Source of the DNA: Ferrovibrio sp. MS7
Lineage (GTDB): Bacteria; Pseudomonadota; Alphaproteobacteria; Ferrovibrionales; Ferrovibrionaceae
Direction: 5' to 3'
DNA: 64,000 nt
NCBI RefSeq assembly: GCF_038404985.1
Contig: NZ_JBBKBA010000001.1
Span: forward strand, 586,001-650,000
A model generated the notes under the pieces. It worked only from the letters and a program-made list of their open reading frames with translations. It ran no database searches and was not told the DNA's origin. The position numbers were made by a program, and so were the translations under genes. Shown piece after piece: positions 35,368 to 44,090 of this stretch; within the stretch, counting starts at the first letter, position 1; every line of letters starts with the position of its first letter.

Positions 35368-38300
35368 TCACTCCCCCTGCAACGTCCCGGCTTGCAACAT
35401 TGGGCTTTCCACCCTGTTCAATGCTGCCGACTCATCGGCGAGATCGCGGTTCCAGTCGCCTTCACCGGCGATAAGTTCCACCGGACCGCTCTCGCGCAAG
35501 GCATGGCAGGCCAGCGCCACGCCGCCGGCCAGCGGAATCGGCACAATGCCGCGCTGGCGGAATTGCTCATTCACTGCCGCCGAGGCCATGCCGGCGCCGG
35601 CCCAGGGTCCCCAGTTATAGGACACCACCTTCACCGCCGGGTGACGGGCGGCGAACCACAGGGCGGCGCGGTTCAGCAGTTCGTTGGCAGCGGCGTAATC
35701 GCCCTGGCCGCGATTGCCGAAACGGCCGGCAATCGAGCTGAACAGCACCAGCCGCTCCAGCTTGGCCAAGGCCGGATGCCCGAGCAGTATGGGCAAAGGC
35801 GCCACCTTGGTCTCGAACACGCGGTCGAAGGAGTCGGGCTGCTTGTCCTGGATCAGCTTGTCCTCGATCACCCCGGCGCCATGCACCAGGGTGCCGATGG
35901 CACCGAAACGCGTCTGCACGTCATCCAGCAATGCCGACAATGCTGCCGCATCGCGGGTATCGACACCGCGCACTTCCACGCGCAGGCCGGCCTGCTGCAA
36001 GGCAGCCAGCGCCTGCGCCGCCTCGCGGTCGCGCAGGATCGCTTCCGCCCGCGCAGCGATTTCAGCCGGCTTAACCGCCTGGCCTGACGCCAGGGCCTGT
36101 TCCGCCAGGCGCTTGCGCAGGGCATTGGCCTCGCGGCAATCGGGATGCGGATCGGCTTCCGGCAAGCCACGACGGCCCAAAGCGATCAGCGTGGTGCCGG
36201 GCGCAGCGCTTGCGGCCAGCATCGCGGCGGTAATCCCGCGCACGCCGCCGGTGGCAAGGATCACGCCACCCGGAATGGCCGCTGCGGTGGATGTGCCGGC
36301 ATAGGCAAAGGGCTGCGCCTCGAATACGGTGCGGCCAAGCGGGGCATAGCCGACCTCGACGCGGCCCGGCTCGAAGGCGAGTTCGGCAAGCAGGATGTCC
36401 GCAAGCCGCGCCGCCGCCATGTCTGGCGCGAAATCCAGCGCGCGGGCAGCGATGGCGGGATGTTCGATGGCCAGCGTATTGAGGAAGCCGAGCGCGGCGC
36501 CGGCGCTGCAGGCCGCCAGGCTTGCCGGCGCGGCGGCGCCGAAATCATTGCGGCCGAAACAGCCGCCCAGGCTGGAACAGGCGAAGACACGGCTTTTCAC
36601 CGGATGCGGCGCGGCGAGGTCTTCCAGCACAAGCTGCACCGCGCGGTAGAGTGCCTTCACGCCGCGCGCATTGGCCTCGCTCCATGCCATATCTTCGGGG
36701 ATGCTGAAGCCGGAAAGCTGCACCAGGCCGCGCACCGGGCCATGTTCGGCGCGGGCGGCGCGGATCGCTTCCGCCTGCGCCGCCGGCTCCTCGGGCAGCA
36801 CCGCCACCACCAGGCCACGCGAAGCCAGAGCGCGGGCGATTTCATGGGTAATCGCTTCTGGTCCCGGCAGCAGCAGGAACAGGCCCTTCAGCCGCCAGGG
36901 CATGTTTGCCGGTAGGGGCGCCAGGCGCGGTGCCATGGCGAAGGCCGGGCAGCTATCAATAGCGGGTGCCGTGGAGGAAGATTGAGCCGCGTCCGCCGGC
37001 ACCGGCACGGACGCGGCAACATCGGCGGCGACATCCTTGGCGCCGCCAGATTCATCCTCAAGCGCGGCCAGGATCGCCTCCACCCATTGCCGCAGCACCT
37101 TGACCCGCGCGGTGCGTTCGGCCCCGGCGCGGAAACGCTGCGAAGCCGCCGGCGGCAGGGCCGCCAGCACGCGCTCGATCATCTCCAGCCGCTTGATCGA
37201 GTCGACGCCCAGTTCGGCCTCGATATCCTGCTCCAGGTCGATCATCGCCAGCGGATAGCCGGTACGCTCGCTGACGATGTCGCGCAGCAAGGCCTCGGCG
37301 CCACTCTTATCCAGGCGCGGCGCGGCGGCAGCAACTGGGGCAGCAGCAACGGGAGCAGCGGCAACAGGCGCGGGCGCAGCCATCGCCACAGGGGCCGGCA
37401 CAGGAGCAGGCATCGCTGCCGGCAATACCGGCATCGGCGCAGGCGCAGCGTAAGGTATCGGTGCTGCCGGCTGGCCGCCGAGCATCAGGTTCATCACCTG
37501 CTCCTGGGTCTGCAGGAACTGGCGCATCGTCGCCTGGTATTCGGCATAGGCGGCAAGCAGCTCGCTGCCGCCCCCCATGCTGCCAGCGCCAATGCTGGGC
37601 GGTCTTTCTGCTGCCATGTTGTCACCATGGTTGGTCTGGGAGGGATTATTCTGGGAGGCAGGCGCGGCGGCCGGCGAATTGATATCGCGCAAAGCCGGGC
37701 GGTGCGACTTGAACGGCGAGTCACTGCGCGCCGGGCGCACCTGCATGGCATCAATGATCCAGGTAGTGATCGCCGCTTCGCGTGTCGCCAGTTCAGCCAG
37801 GGTTTCAAGCGGGCGTGATGCCGCCTGCGGCAGCAGCCGGGCCAGGTCGAGCGGCTGGCCCTCGGCCCACAGTACCGCCAGCACGCGCAGCAAACCGCGC
37901 AGGCCGCCGCCGTCATCGACATGCAGCACGCGGACGTCGCCGTCTTTCAAAATCTGCTTGGTCAGATGCGCCAGCACGCCGCCCGGGCCGAGTTCGACGA
38001 ACAGCCGCGCGCCGGCAGCAGCAAGGCCGCGCACCTGGGCCACAAAATCCACCGCATCGGTCATCTGCGCTGCCAACTGCGCTTTCAGCGCCGGCACGTC
38101 ATCGGGAAAGGGCCGGCCATCGCGGGTGGCATGCACCGCGAGGCGGGATGGCGGCTTGACCGTTGCCGCCGCGATGGCCGCGCCGAGCGGCGCCTGGGCG
38201 TCGCGCATCAGCGGCGAATGGAAGGCACCGCCAACATTGAGCAGGCGGCAGGGAATGCCCTCGCCTTCCAGCAGCGCCACCAGGCTTTCGATCTCGGTGC

Positions 38301-41300
38301 TGGCGCCCGACAGCACGATCTGCTTATCGGAATTGATATTGGCGATCACCACATTGGGGAAAGCGGCAAGACGCGGCTGCAATGCCTCGCGGCTGGCGGA
38401 AACGGCACACATGCGGCCGGCGGGTGCCGCCGCCATGGCACGGCCGCGCGCCAGCGACAGCTTGAACAAAGTGGCCCGGTCCATGGCGCCGCCGGCATAG
38501 AGCGCGGCATATTCGCCATAGGAATGGCCGGCGGCGAAAGCCGGGCGGGCGCCAAGCCGGTGCAACAGGTCGATAAGCCCGGCCTCCACCGCGCCGAGCG
38601 CGATCTGCGCCACCGCCGTGTTGGTGAGTTTCGCCGCCTGCGCCTCGCGCGCCGCACCATCGAACACCGCTGGCGGATAGATCAGGCGGCTCAGGCGGTC
38701 TGGCAGCATGTTGGCGGCCTGGGCCTCGGCGGCTTCGATGCTGGCGCGCAGTTCCGGCATGTAGACAGCGATATCGCGGCACATCTGCAGCCGCTGGCTG
38801 CCCTGGCCGGGGAACAGCAGGGCCAGCGGCATCGCGCCGGCCGCCTTGCGCGCGCCGGCCCAGGCATCCTGCGGCAGCGGCTGCGCGGCATCCTCGAGAT
38901 GACGCCGGATCGCGGCAAGGCCTTCAAGCAAGTGCTCCTTGCCGGTGGCAACCAAGGTGAAGCCCCAGGCTGCGGCAGGATCCATCCGCTCGGCCAAAGC
39001 GGCGGCGATCTCGAACAATTCGATGCTGGCGCCATCGGGCGTGTCATGCCGTGCGGCGCGTTCCAGCAAGGCGATCTCGCGCAGCAGGCCAGCTTTGTCA
39101 GCGGCAGAACCGGCAAACAGATAGGCCGGCCAGGCAGCGGCACCGGCAGTGGCTGTTCGACCGGGATCGTATTCCTCCAGCACCGCATGGGCATTGGTGC
39201 CGCCGAAGCCGAAAGCCGAGAGGCCGGCGCGGCGCGGCCGGTCGCCGCCAAACCAGGGCTGCGGGCCATCGCTGACATAGAGCGGTGAATCCGCTTGGCC
39301 GATCGGCTGCAACGGCCGCTCGATGCCGGGCTGCGGCGGAATGGTGCGGTGATGCAGCGCCAGCGCCACCTTGGCCAGGCCGACGGCGCCGGCTGCCGTC
39401 TTGGCATGGCCGATCAGCGCCTTCACCGAACCAAGCGCACAGCTCTGCGCCGCCGCGCCAGCATCTTTCAGCAGGCCGCCGACGGTTTCGAGTTCGGCGC
39501 GGTCGCCCACCGCCGTACCGGTGCCATGCGCTTCGTAGAAACCGAGGCCGGCAATCGAATGCCCGGCGGCTTCATAGGCACGGCGCAACGCGCGCTTCTG
39601 CCCGATCGGGCGCGGCGCGGTCATGCCCAGCCCCTTGCCGTCGCTGGAACTCGCCACCGCCTTGATCACGGCATAGATGCGGTCGCCATCGCGCTCGGCA
39701 TCAACGCGGCGCTTGAGGATGAAGGCGGCGACGCCCTCGCCCAGCACCGTGCCATCGGCGGCCTGATCGAAGGCGCGCAGCTTGCCGCTCGGCGACAGGG
39801 CCGAGACGGCGGAGAAGGCAATGTAGTGATACGGCGTCTGGGTGGTGTCGGTGCCGGCCAGCACCGCCACATTGGCACGGCCTGAGCTGAGTTCGCTCAC
39901 CGCCAGTGATAGCGCCGTGATGCTCGACGCGCAGGCGGAGTCGATGGTGAAATTGGCGCCGCCGAAATCGAAGCGGTTGGCGATACGCCCGGCAACCACG
40001 CTGGTGAGGATGCCGGGGAAGACTTCCTCGCTCCAGCCCTGCGTATGGGCGCGCACCTGCGCCACCGCAGCCGCGTCGCTGACCAATGGGGCGAGCGCGC
40101 GGGCGATCAGTTCATTGCCGAGATAGCCACCGGCATCCTCACCGGCCACGATCACGGCGGTATGCTCGCGGTCGAAGCTGCGCGTCTCATAGCCGGCATC
40201 GATCAGCGCGCGGCGCACCATTTCGAGCGTGAGCAACTGCCCCGGCGCGATATCGGGCACCGCCTTGGGCGGAATGCCATAGCGCAGCGGATCGAAGGCC
40301 AAGCCATCAATGAAGCCGCCCCAGCGGCTGGAGATATGGTCCGGCTTGTTGCGCTCCGCCGAGTAGTAGAGGCGCCAATCCCATCTGTCGGCGGGGATCT
40401 CGCGGATCGCCGCACTCTTATCCAGTACATTGCGCCAGAAGCCATGATGGCTTGTAGCGCCCGGCACATGCATCGCCATGCCGATGATGGCGATGTCGCA
40501 GGCGGCGCCGCTCGATGCCGGCGCCGCGTCCTGCCCGGCCAGCGCGCCAAGCCTTGCCGCCGCGCCATCGCAGACCTCCGCATGCAGCGCCGCGATGCTG
40601 CTGACCTGGCCGATCTGTGCCGCCGCCTCGCCGGCCATGAACATGCCTTCCGCCTGCTGGCGCATGGCATCCACCGCCACCAGATCCGCGCCCTGGCGCT
40701 CGACCCCCTTGGCGGCAACGCGCAGGCGGCCGAGCAGCAGATCGTCCAGCGCTTCGCGCAAGGCATCGCCGCTCAGGCCTTGGCGCAGCAGGCGGCGGCG
40801 TTCGGCCTGGAAGAAATCGGCGAACGGCGTGGCCAAGCAGCGATTGGCGTGGCCGCGCCCGCTTTCCAGATTGCTGGTGCCTTTGGCCGCCACCACGGCC
40901 TGCTGGAAGGCCGGCGTTATGGCGCCAGTGGCGGTGATTTCCTCGGTCGCCAGATAGGCGGTGCCCATCAGGCAACCGATTTTGGCGCCGGCGGCAACCA
41001 GCGGCGCCAGCGCGGCCGCGGCCATGGCGGCGGTGAGGCCATCATGCACGCCGCCAGCCAACAGCAGCGAGAGGTCGCCGGGCTGTTTGGTTTTGAGCAA
41101 TTCAGCGCCGATGCTTTCCCACAGCAGCAGCGAATGCAGCGGACCGACATGGCCGCCGCATTCGCGGCCTTCCAGCACCAGCCGCTTGACGCCGCGCTCC
41201 ACCAGCATGCGCGCCAGCGCCGGGGTCGGCGCATGCACATAGGTGACAATGCCCTCGGCTTCGAGATGCAGCGCCTGTTCGGCGCGGCCGCCGGCGATCA

Positions 41301-42732
41301 GCGCGAAAGGTGGCTTGGCCTTAAGCACTTCCGCCAGCTGGGCATCGAGCTGGTCCGGCGGCAGGAAGCCGAGCAGGCCGACGCCCCAGGATTGCTCGCC
41401 CAGCGCCGCCTTGGTTTCCTGCAGCACGCGGCGAACTTCGTCGGGCTTCAGCACCGCCAGCGCGATCATCGGCAAGCCGCCGCCCGCCGCCACGGCATGC
41501 GCGAAGCCCGGCACATCGCTCACCCGCGTCATCGGGCCTTGTACGAGCGGATAGCGGCTGCGATGCGCTTGTGCCAACGGCACCTGTTCGGCCGCGAATT
41601 GCGTTGCCAATATTGGGGCCTGCTGCGCCAGCGCGCCCGGCACGGCGCGCACGGCGGCGACCAGCCGGCCAAGCGAGCCATGGCTGTCGCGCATGATTTT
41701 CGCCAGACCGATGCCCTGGCCGAGCGGCCAGACCGCATCGGGCGTGGCAAGCGCAGTCTGCGCCGCCTCGATCCAGGCCCGGCGTGCCGCGTCCGGTTCG
41801 AGGCCGGCAGCCTCGATTTCCAGCGCGCGGGCTTCCAGCGCCCGCGACGCCGGGAAATGCGGATGCAGCAGGATGCGCAGCGGTGCGCCGAAGGCCTCGC
41901 CAAGCACGGCGGCTTCCTTGCCATCCAGGCTTTCCAGCAGGCGGCGGCGCTGGGCGCCAAGGCCGAATTCCGGCAGGGCGATTTCCGGCAGCAGCCAGAG
42001 GATATCGTCCAGCACCACCCCAGCAGCGCCAGCAACATGGGCTGCAGCGGCACCCTGCACACCGAGGCCGCCGCGCAGCAGCCAGGGCGGCATCGCTTCC
42101 AATTCATCGCCGAGCCGGGCCATGGCGCGGCCAAGCAGCAGGCTCGACATCTCGCCGCACCAGCCGCCGGCTTCCTCGCCCACCGCTACCAGGCCGGAGA
42201 CCCGGCTATCGGCGGCGGCCTGGCGCAGCACCGCCATATTGCCGCTTTCGATCCACAAATCCTGCGCCGCCGGCAGCGCGCAGGCAGCTTGCAGCGCCGC
42301 CGTATCGGCACAGGTGATCAACAGCAGGGCGCCGGGCCAATGGCGCGCCTGGGCTTCGGCAAGAGTGGCGAGGCCGGGCATCCCGGCCTCGACGCGAAAG
42401 GCCAACAAAGGCAACGGCGCGCCGACAGATCCCAGATTGGCGGGAGAGAGACTTGGCAGCAGCCGGTCGGTGAGCTTGGCGGCCCATTCGGCGAGATCGG
42501 CGGCGGTGAAACCGGCCGGCAGATCGAGCAGCGGCAGGCCACCAGCGCGCAGCACCGCGACAACAGCTTCAAGACAAGGGGCGGCGGAGAGAACAGATGG
42601 AACCGGCAGGCGGATAGCGCAGGTGAAGTCGAGCGCGGGAATAGCGGCTTCAGCCGAGGCCATAGCCTGGCCAGCCATGTTCATGCCAGCCTGGCGGCGC
42701 TGCCGGAACTCAGTATCCCCCGCGTGATTCAT
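35368..42732 (-). CDS. Synthase subunit A: PfaD-like FMN domain - KS - AT - ACP - KR
   Basis: A 2454-residue type I synthase. Residues 1-385: poorly conserved, perhaps a decayed barrel. About 391-690: nitronate monooxygenase/PfaD-like FMN barrel (RYPLVQGPMTRVSDVPGFAH, VLEGRECGGHVGPLHS), likely the enoyl reductase. KS 745-1190: DSACASS with Cys934, EAHGTGT with His1069, GHAKTAAG with His1109. AT 1300-1610: GHSYGEY with Ser1404, AFHSPL with His1505. Ala/Pro linker 1755-1805. One ACP about 1810-1890: ELGVDSIKRLEM with Ser1845, the PUFA-synthase style motif. KR 2155-2430: ATGGVRGITA, FSSIAG, YAAAN with Tyr2346. No CLF domain and no thioesterase. The ATG at 42732 follows GGAGGT by ten bases. Iterative lipid or polyketide synthesis is inferred. 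Confidence 0.9.
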   Translation of the reverse strand: MNHAGDTEFRQRRQAGMNMAGQAMASAEAAIPALDFTCAIRLPVPSVLSAAPCLEAVVAVLRAGGLPLLDLPAGFTAADLAEWAAKLTDRLLPSLSPANLGSVGAPLPLLAFRVEAGMPGLATLAEAQARHWPGALLLITCADTAALQAACALPAAQDLWIESGNMAVLRQAAADSRVSGLVAVGEEAGGWCGEMSSLLLGRAMARLGDELEAMPPWLLRGGLGVQGAAAAHVAGAAGVVLDDILWLLPEIALPEFGLGAQRRRLLESLDGKEAAVLGEAFGAPLRILLHPHFPASRALEARALEIEAAGLEPDAARRAWIEAAQTALATPDAVWPLGQGIGLAKIMRDSHGSLGRLVAAVRAVPGALAQQAPILATQFAAEQVPLAQAHRSRYPLVQGPMTRVSDVPGFAHAVAAGGGLPMIALAVLKPDEVRRVLQETKAALGEQSWGVGLLGFLPPDQLDAQLAEVLKAKPPFALIAGGRAEQALHLEAEGIVTYVHAPTPALARMLVERGVKRLVLEGRECGGHVGPLHSLLLWESIGAELLKTKQPGDLSLLLAGGVHDGLTAAMAAAALAPLVAAGAKIGCLMGTAYLATEEITATGAITPAFQQAVVAAKGTSNLESGRGHANRCLATPFADFFQAERRRLLRQGLSGDALREALDDLLLGRLRVAAKGVERQGADLVAVDAMRQQAEGMFMAGEAAAQIGQVSSIAALHAEVCDGAAARLGALAGQDAAPASSGAACDIAIIGMAMHVPGATSHHGFWRNVLDKSAAIREIPADRWDWRLYYSAERNKPDHISSRWGGFIDGLAFDPLRYGIPPKAVPDIAPGQLLTLEMVRRALIDAGYETRSFDREHTAVIVAGEDAGGYLGNELIARALAPLVSDAAAVAQVRAHTQGWSEEVFPGILTSVVAGRIANRFDFGGANFTIDSACASSITALSLAVSELSSGRANVAVLAGTDTTQTPYHYIAFSAVSALSPSGKLRAFDQAADGTVLGEGVAAFILKRRVDAERDGDRIYAVIKAVASSSDGKGLGMTAPRPIGQKRALRRAYEAAGHSIAGLGFYEAHGTGTAVGDRAELETVGGLLKDAGAAAQSCALGSVKALIGHAKTAAGAVGLAKVALALHHRTIPPQPGIERPLQPIGQADSPLYVSDGPQPWFGGDRPRRAGLSAFGFGGTNAHAVLEEYDPGRTATAGAAAWPAYLFAGSAADKAGLLREIALLERAARHDTPDGASIELFEIAAALAERMDPAAAWGFTLVATGKEHLLEGLAAIRRHLEDAAQPLPQDAWAGARKAAGAMPLALLFPGQGSQRLQMCRDIAVYMPELRASIEAAEAQAANMLPDRLSRLIYPPAVFDGAAREAQAAKLTNTAVAQIALGAVEAGLIDLLHRLGARPAFAAGHSYGEYAALYAGGAMDRATLFKLSLARGRAMAAAPAGRMCAVSASREALQPRLAAFPNVVIANINSDKQIVLSGASTEIESLVALLEGEGIPCRLLNVGGAFHSPLMRDAQAPLGAAIAAATVKPPSRLAVHATRDGRPFPDDVPALKAQLAAQMTDAVDFVAQVRGLAAAGARLFVELGPGGVLAHLTKQILKDGDVRVLHVDDGGGLRGLLRVLAVLWAEGQPLDLARLLPQAASRPLETLAELATREAAITTWIIDAMQVRPARSDSPFKSHRPALRDINSPAAAPASQNNPSQTNHGDNMAAERPPSIGAGSMGGGSELLAAYAEYQATMRQFLQTQEQVMNLMLGGQPAAPIPYAAPAPMPVLPAAMPAPVPAPVAMAAPAPVAAAPVAAAPVAAAAPRLDKSGAEALLRDIVSERTGYPLAMIDLEQDIEAELGVDSIKRLEMIERVLAALPPAASQRFRAGAERTARVKVLRQWVEAILAALEDESGGAKDVAADVAASVPVPADAAQSSSTAPAIDSCPAFAMAPRLAPLPANMPWRLKGLFLLLPGPEAITHEIARALASRGLVVAVLPEEPAAQAEAIRAARAEHGPVRGLVQLSGFSIPEDMAWSEANARGVKALYRAVQLVLEDLAAPHPVKSRVFACSSLGGCFGRNDFGAAAPASLAACSAGAALGFLNTLAIEHPAIAARALDFAPDMAAARLADILLAELAFEPGRVEVGYAPLGRTVFEAQPFAYAGTSTAAAIPGGVILATGGVRGITAAMLAASAAPGTTLIALGRRGLPEADPHPDCREANALRKRLAEQALASGQAVKPAEIAARAEAILRDREAAQALAALQQAGLRVEVRGVDTRDAAALSALLDDVQTRFGAIGTLVHGAGVIEDKLIQDKQPDSFDRVFETKVAPLPILLGHPALAKLERLVLFSSIAGRFGNRGQGDYAAANELLNRAALWFAARHPAVKVVSYNWGPWAGAGMASAAVNEQFRQRGIVPIPLAGGVALACHALRESGPVELIAGEGDWNRDLADESAALNRVESPMLQAGTLQGE

Positions 42733-43040
42733 GCCGCTCACCACCTCCGATGTCCGTTAGTGAAACCGGAGGCGAAATAGTTCCCCGGCCCGGGCGGAAA
42801 TCGATACTGCCCTGCAAAAAGTGACACAACATGACGAGGGGGAGAAAGATACTACCGGCGTTTCGCGCTAGACACTGCACCGCTTTGCGCCGGTGCGCCC
42901 CCTCATTCTTACAAACCCAACATATTCCATCGTTTAGGATTAGCTGGAATGAGTCAAACTGAAAATCGCTATGGTTGCACTTTAAACCTATAAGGGAATT
43001 AGGCACAGCGAAAAATTTGCTCGCATATGCAAAATGCAAC
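42733..43040. other. Intergenic leader of the synthase operon
   Basis: This 308-base gap separates the synthase operon from the ion-channel gene, both on the minus strand. The half near the channel gene (42900-43040) is distinctly AT-rich, fitting a promoter region. No reading frame with coding character was found, and no strong terminator for the channel gene is visible. Confidence 0.6.
42929..42957 (-). promoter_or_regulatory. Candidate sigma70-type promoter of the synthase operon
   Basis: On the minus strand TTGACT (42957-42952) and AACGAT (42934-42929) are separated by 17 bases. The -35 box is good; the -10 box is poor. It lies about 200 bases upstream of the synthase start. Low confidence, since alphaproteobacterial promoters are hard to see by eye. 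Confidence 0.3.
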
Positions 43041-43724
43041 TTATGATTTTTCCGAGGCGGAGGACACTTCCATGGAAACCAGCCGCGCCAGCAACACGGC
43101 CGGGAATAGCTGCCCCACCAGGGCCTCCGCCGTGGCCAGGGAACGGGCCACCGGATGCAATGGCAGGAAGTCGCCATAGCCCACCGTGGTGAGGGTGACG
43201 AAGGAGAAATAGAGCAGATTGGAGAAGGTGCGGTGGCCGCGCTCCGCCTCGCTGGGATAGACGAAGGCGCCGGGCGAAAGCAGTTCCAGGGTGACATAGA
43301 GCAGGCCCCAGATCAGCCCGAGCAGCAGGTAGACAGCCACGGCGCCCATTATGCAATGCAGGTTGACCCGGCGGCGGCTGAACACATCCATCAGGATGGC
43401 GGCCGAGATCAGCAGCAGGAAGCCGGCGCCAGACAGCAGCAGGGCTGTCGTGGTGACGGGTTCCGGGTGCAGCAGATGCAGCAATTGCAGGGCGCAGACC
43501 AGGCCGCCGCCGGCCAGCGTGGCATAGCCGATGGCGGTGCCGCTATAGGTGGCGATGAGGCCGGTAAGCACCAGCAGGGTGGCCAGCGTGCCGATCACCG
43601 GGCGGTTGAGCAGACCGAGATCGCTGATCGGCCCGAGCACGAAATGCACCACCAGCAGCGCCAGGACCATGCCGGACAAAGCCCAGTCGCGGGTTTCGGC
43701 ACTGAAATGGAACGGCCGGCGCAT
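43041..43724 (-). CDS. Potassium-channel-like protein (ion channel family)
   Basis: A 227-residue membrane protein with about six hydrophobic segments. The last two flank a pore loop with the selectivity filter TVGYGD (SFVTLTTVGYGDFLPLHPVA). This is the Ion_trans_2 type K+ channel pore without a C-terminal RCK domain or cyclic-nucleotide domain. The preceding four helices are not an obvious voltage sensor, since no Arg-rich S4 is visible. Four copies would form a channel. It is not clearly linked to the synthase operon downstream. Confidence 0.85.
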   Translation of the reverse strand: MRRPFHFSAETRDWALSGMVLALLVVHFVLGPISDLGLLNRPVIGTLATLLVLTGLIATYSGTAIGYATLAGGGLVCALQLLHLLHPEPVTTTALLLSGAGFLLLISAAILMDVFSRRRVNLHCIMGAVAVYLLLGLIWGLLYVTLELLSPGAFVYPSEAERGHRTFSNLLYFSFVTLTTVGYGDFLPLHPVARSLATAEALVGQLFPAVLLARLVSMEVSSASEKS

Positions 43725-43751
43725 CAGGCCCCTATCAAATCCTGGATCATC

Positions 43752-43928
43752 TCAGGCAGTGGACTTGGGCTTGCGCGGCGTCAGCGCGATCAACAGGAAG
43801 ATCATCAGCAGCGGCGTCAGCAGCAGCGACAGCATGAAGGTGCCGAAAAAACCGATGCGCGAGCCAGTGCCGACGACACCGACCAGCAGGGCCAGCAGGA
43901 AATAGATGAACCCGACAATGTAGATCAT
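43752..43928 (-). CDS. 58-residue two-helix membrane peptide
   Basis: A short frame on the minus strand starting MIYIVGFIYFLLALLVGVVG and containing a second hydrophobic stretch (FMLSLLLTPLLMIFLLIALT) before the basic tail PRKPKSTA. The two helices, separated by GTGSRIGFFG, form a plausible hairpin. It lies 27 bases upstream of the channel gene on the same strand and could be its partner. The translation is clean and strongly hydrophobic. No known family recognised. Confidence 0.6.
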   Translation of the reverse strand: MIYIVGFIYFLLALLVGVVGTGSRIGFFGTFMLSLLLTPLLMIFLLIALTPRKPKSTA

Positions 43929-44010
43929 GGCCCGATCAACTCTCCGCGTTGCAGGGGTTCCGCGCTGGCAGCAGTTTCAGGCGGCCCGGCCATAAAAGCA
44001 AGCCAGCATA

Positions 44011-44044
44011 AAAGCAAACGGCCCTGGAGGTCACTCCAGGGCCG
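44011..44044 (-). terminator. Rho-independent terminator of the DUF697 gene
   Basis: A perfect 11-bp stem (cggccctggag/ctccagggccg) with loop gtca at 44019-44044. On the minus strand it is followed by TTTGCTTTTATG, a fair T-run. It lies 47 bases after the stop of the DUF697 gene. Confidence 0.8.
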
Positions 44045-44090
44045 CTGCAATTCGCGCCAGTATTACGCCGCCCGGATCAGGCAGCCCGGA

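Larger units (their letters stand above)
21546..42732 (-). other. Predicted secondary-lipid/polyketide synthesis and export operon (11 genes)
   Basis: All eleven genes from the large synthase to the lipoprotein lie on the minus strand. Junctions are overlaps or short gaps: 4 bases (synthase-dioxygenase), TGATG (dioxygenase-glycosyltransferase), ATGA (glycosyltransferase-TolC, TolC-adaptor), 4 bases (adaptor-RND), 9 (RND-citrate-synthase-like), 11 (to the methyltransferase), ATGA (to the second synthase), 23 (to the ACP) and 2 (to the lipoprotein). No terminator is seen inside. The only sizeable upstream gap with promoter-like sequence is 42733-43040. Synthesis, tailoring, export and carrier genes in one unit argue for one product. 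Confidence 0.8.

Noticed and set aside
35368-42732. Complete enediyne PKS
   Set aside because: The domain order is shared only in part. The FMN barrel and split into two proteins do not fit, and no enediyne companion genes such as the thioesterase or the usual accessory set are seen.
40045-42780. 911-codon open frame on the plus strand opposite the synthase
   Set aside because: It is antisense to a well-supported KS/FMN-domain gene. Its translation is rich in Arg, Gln and His with no domain, as expected for a shadow frame in high-G+C DNA.
42710-43297. 195-codon minus-strand frame between the synthase and channel genes
   Set aside because: It overlaps the channel gene in another frame and has Ser/Arg/Pro-rich shadow composition; the gap is better read as a promoter region.
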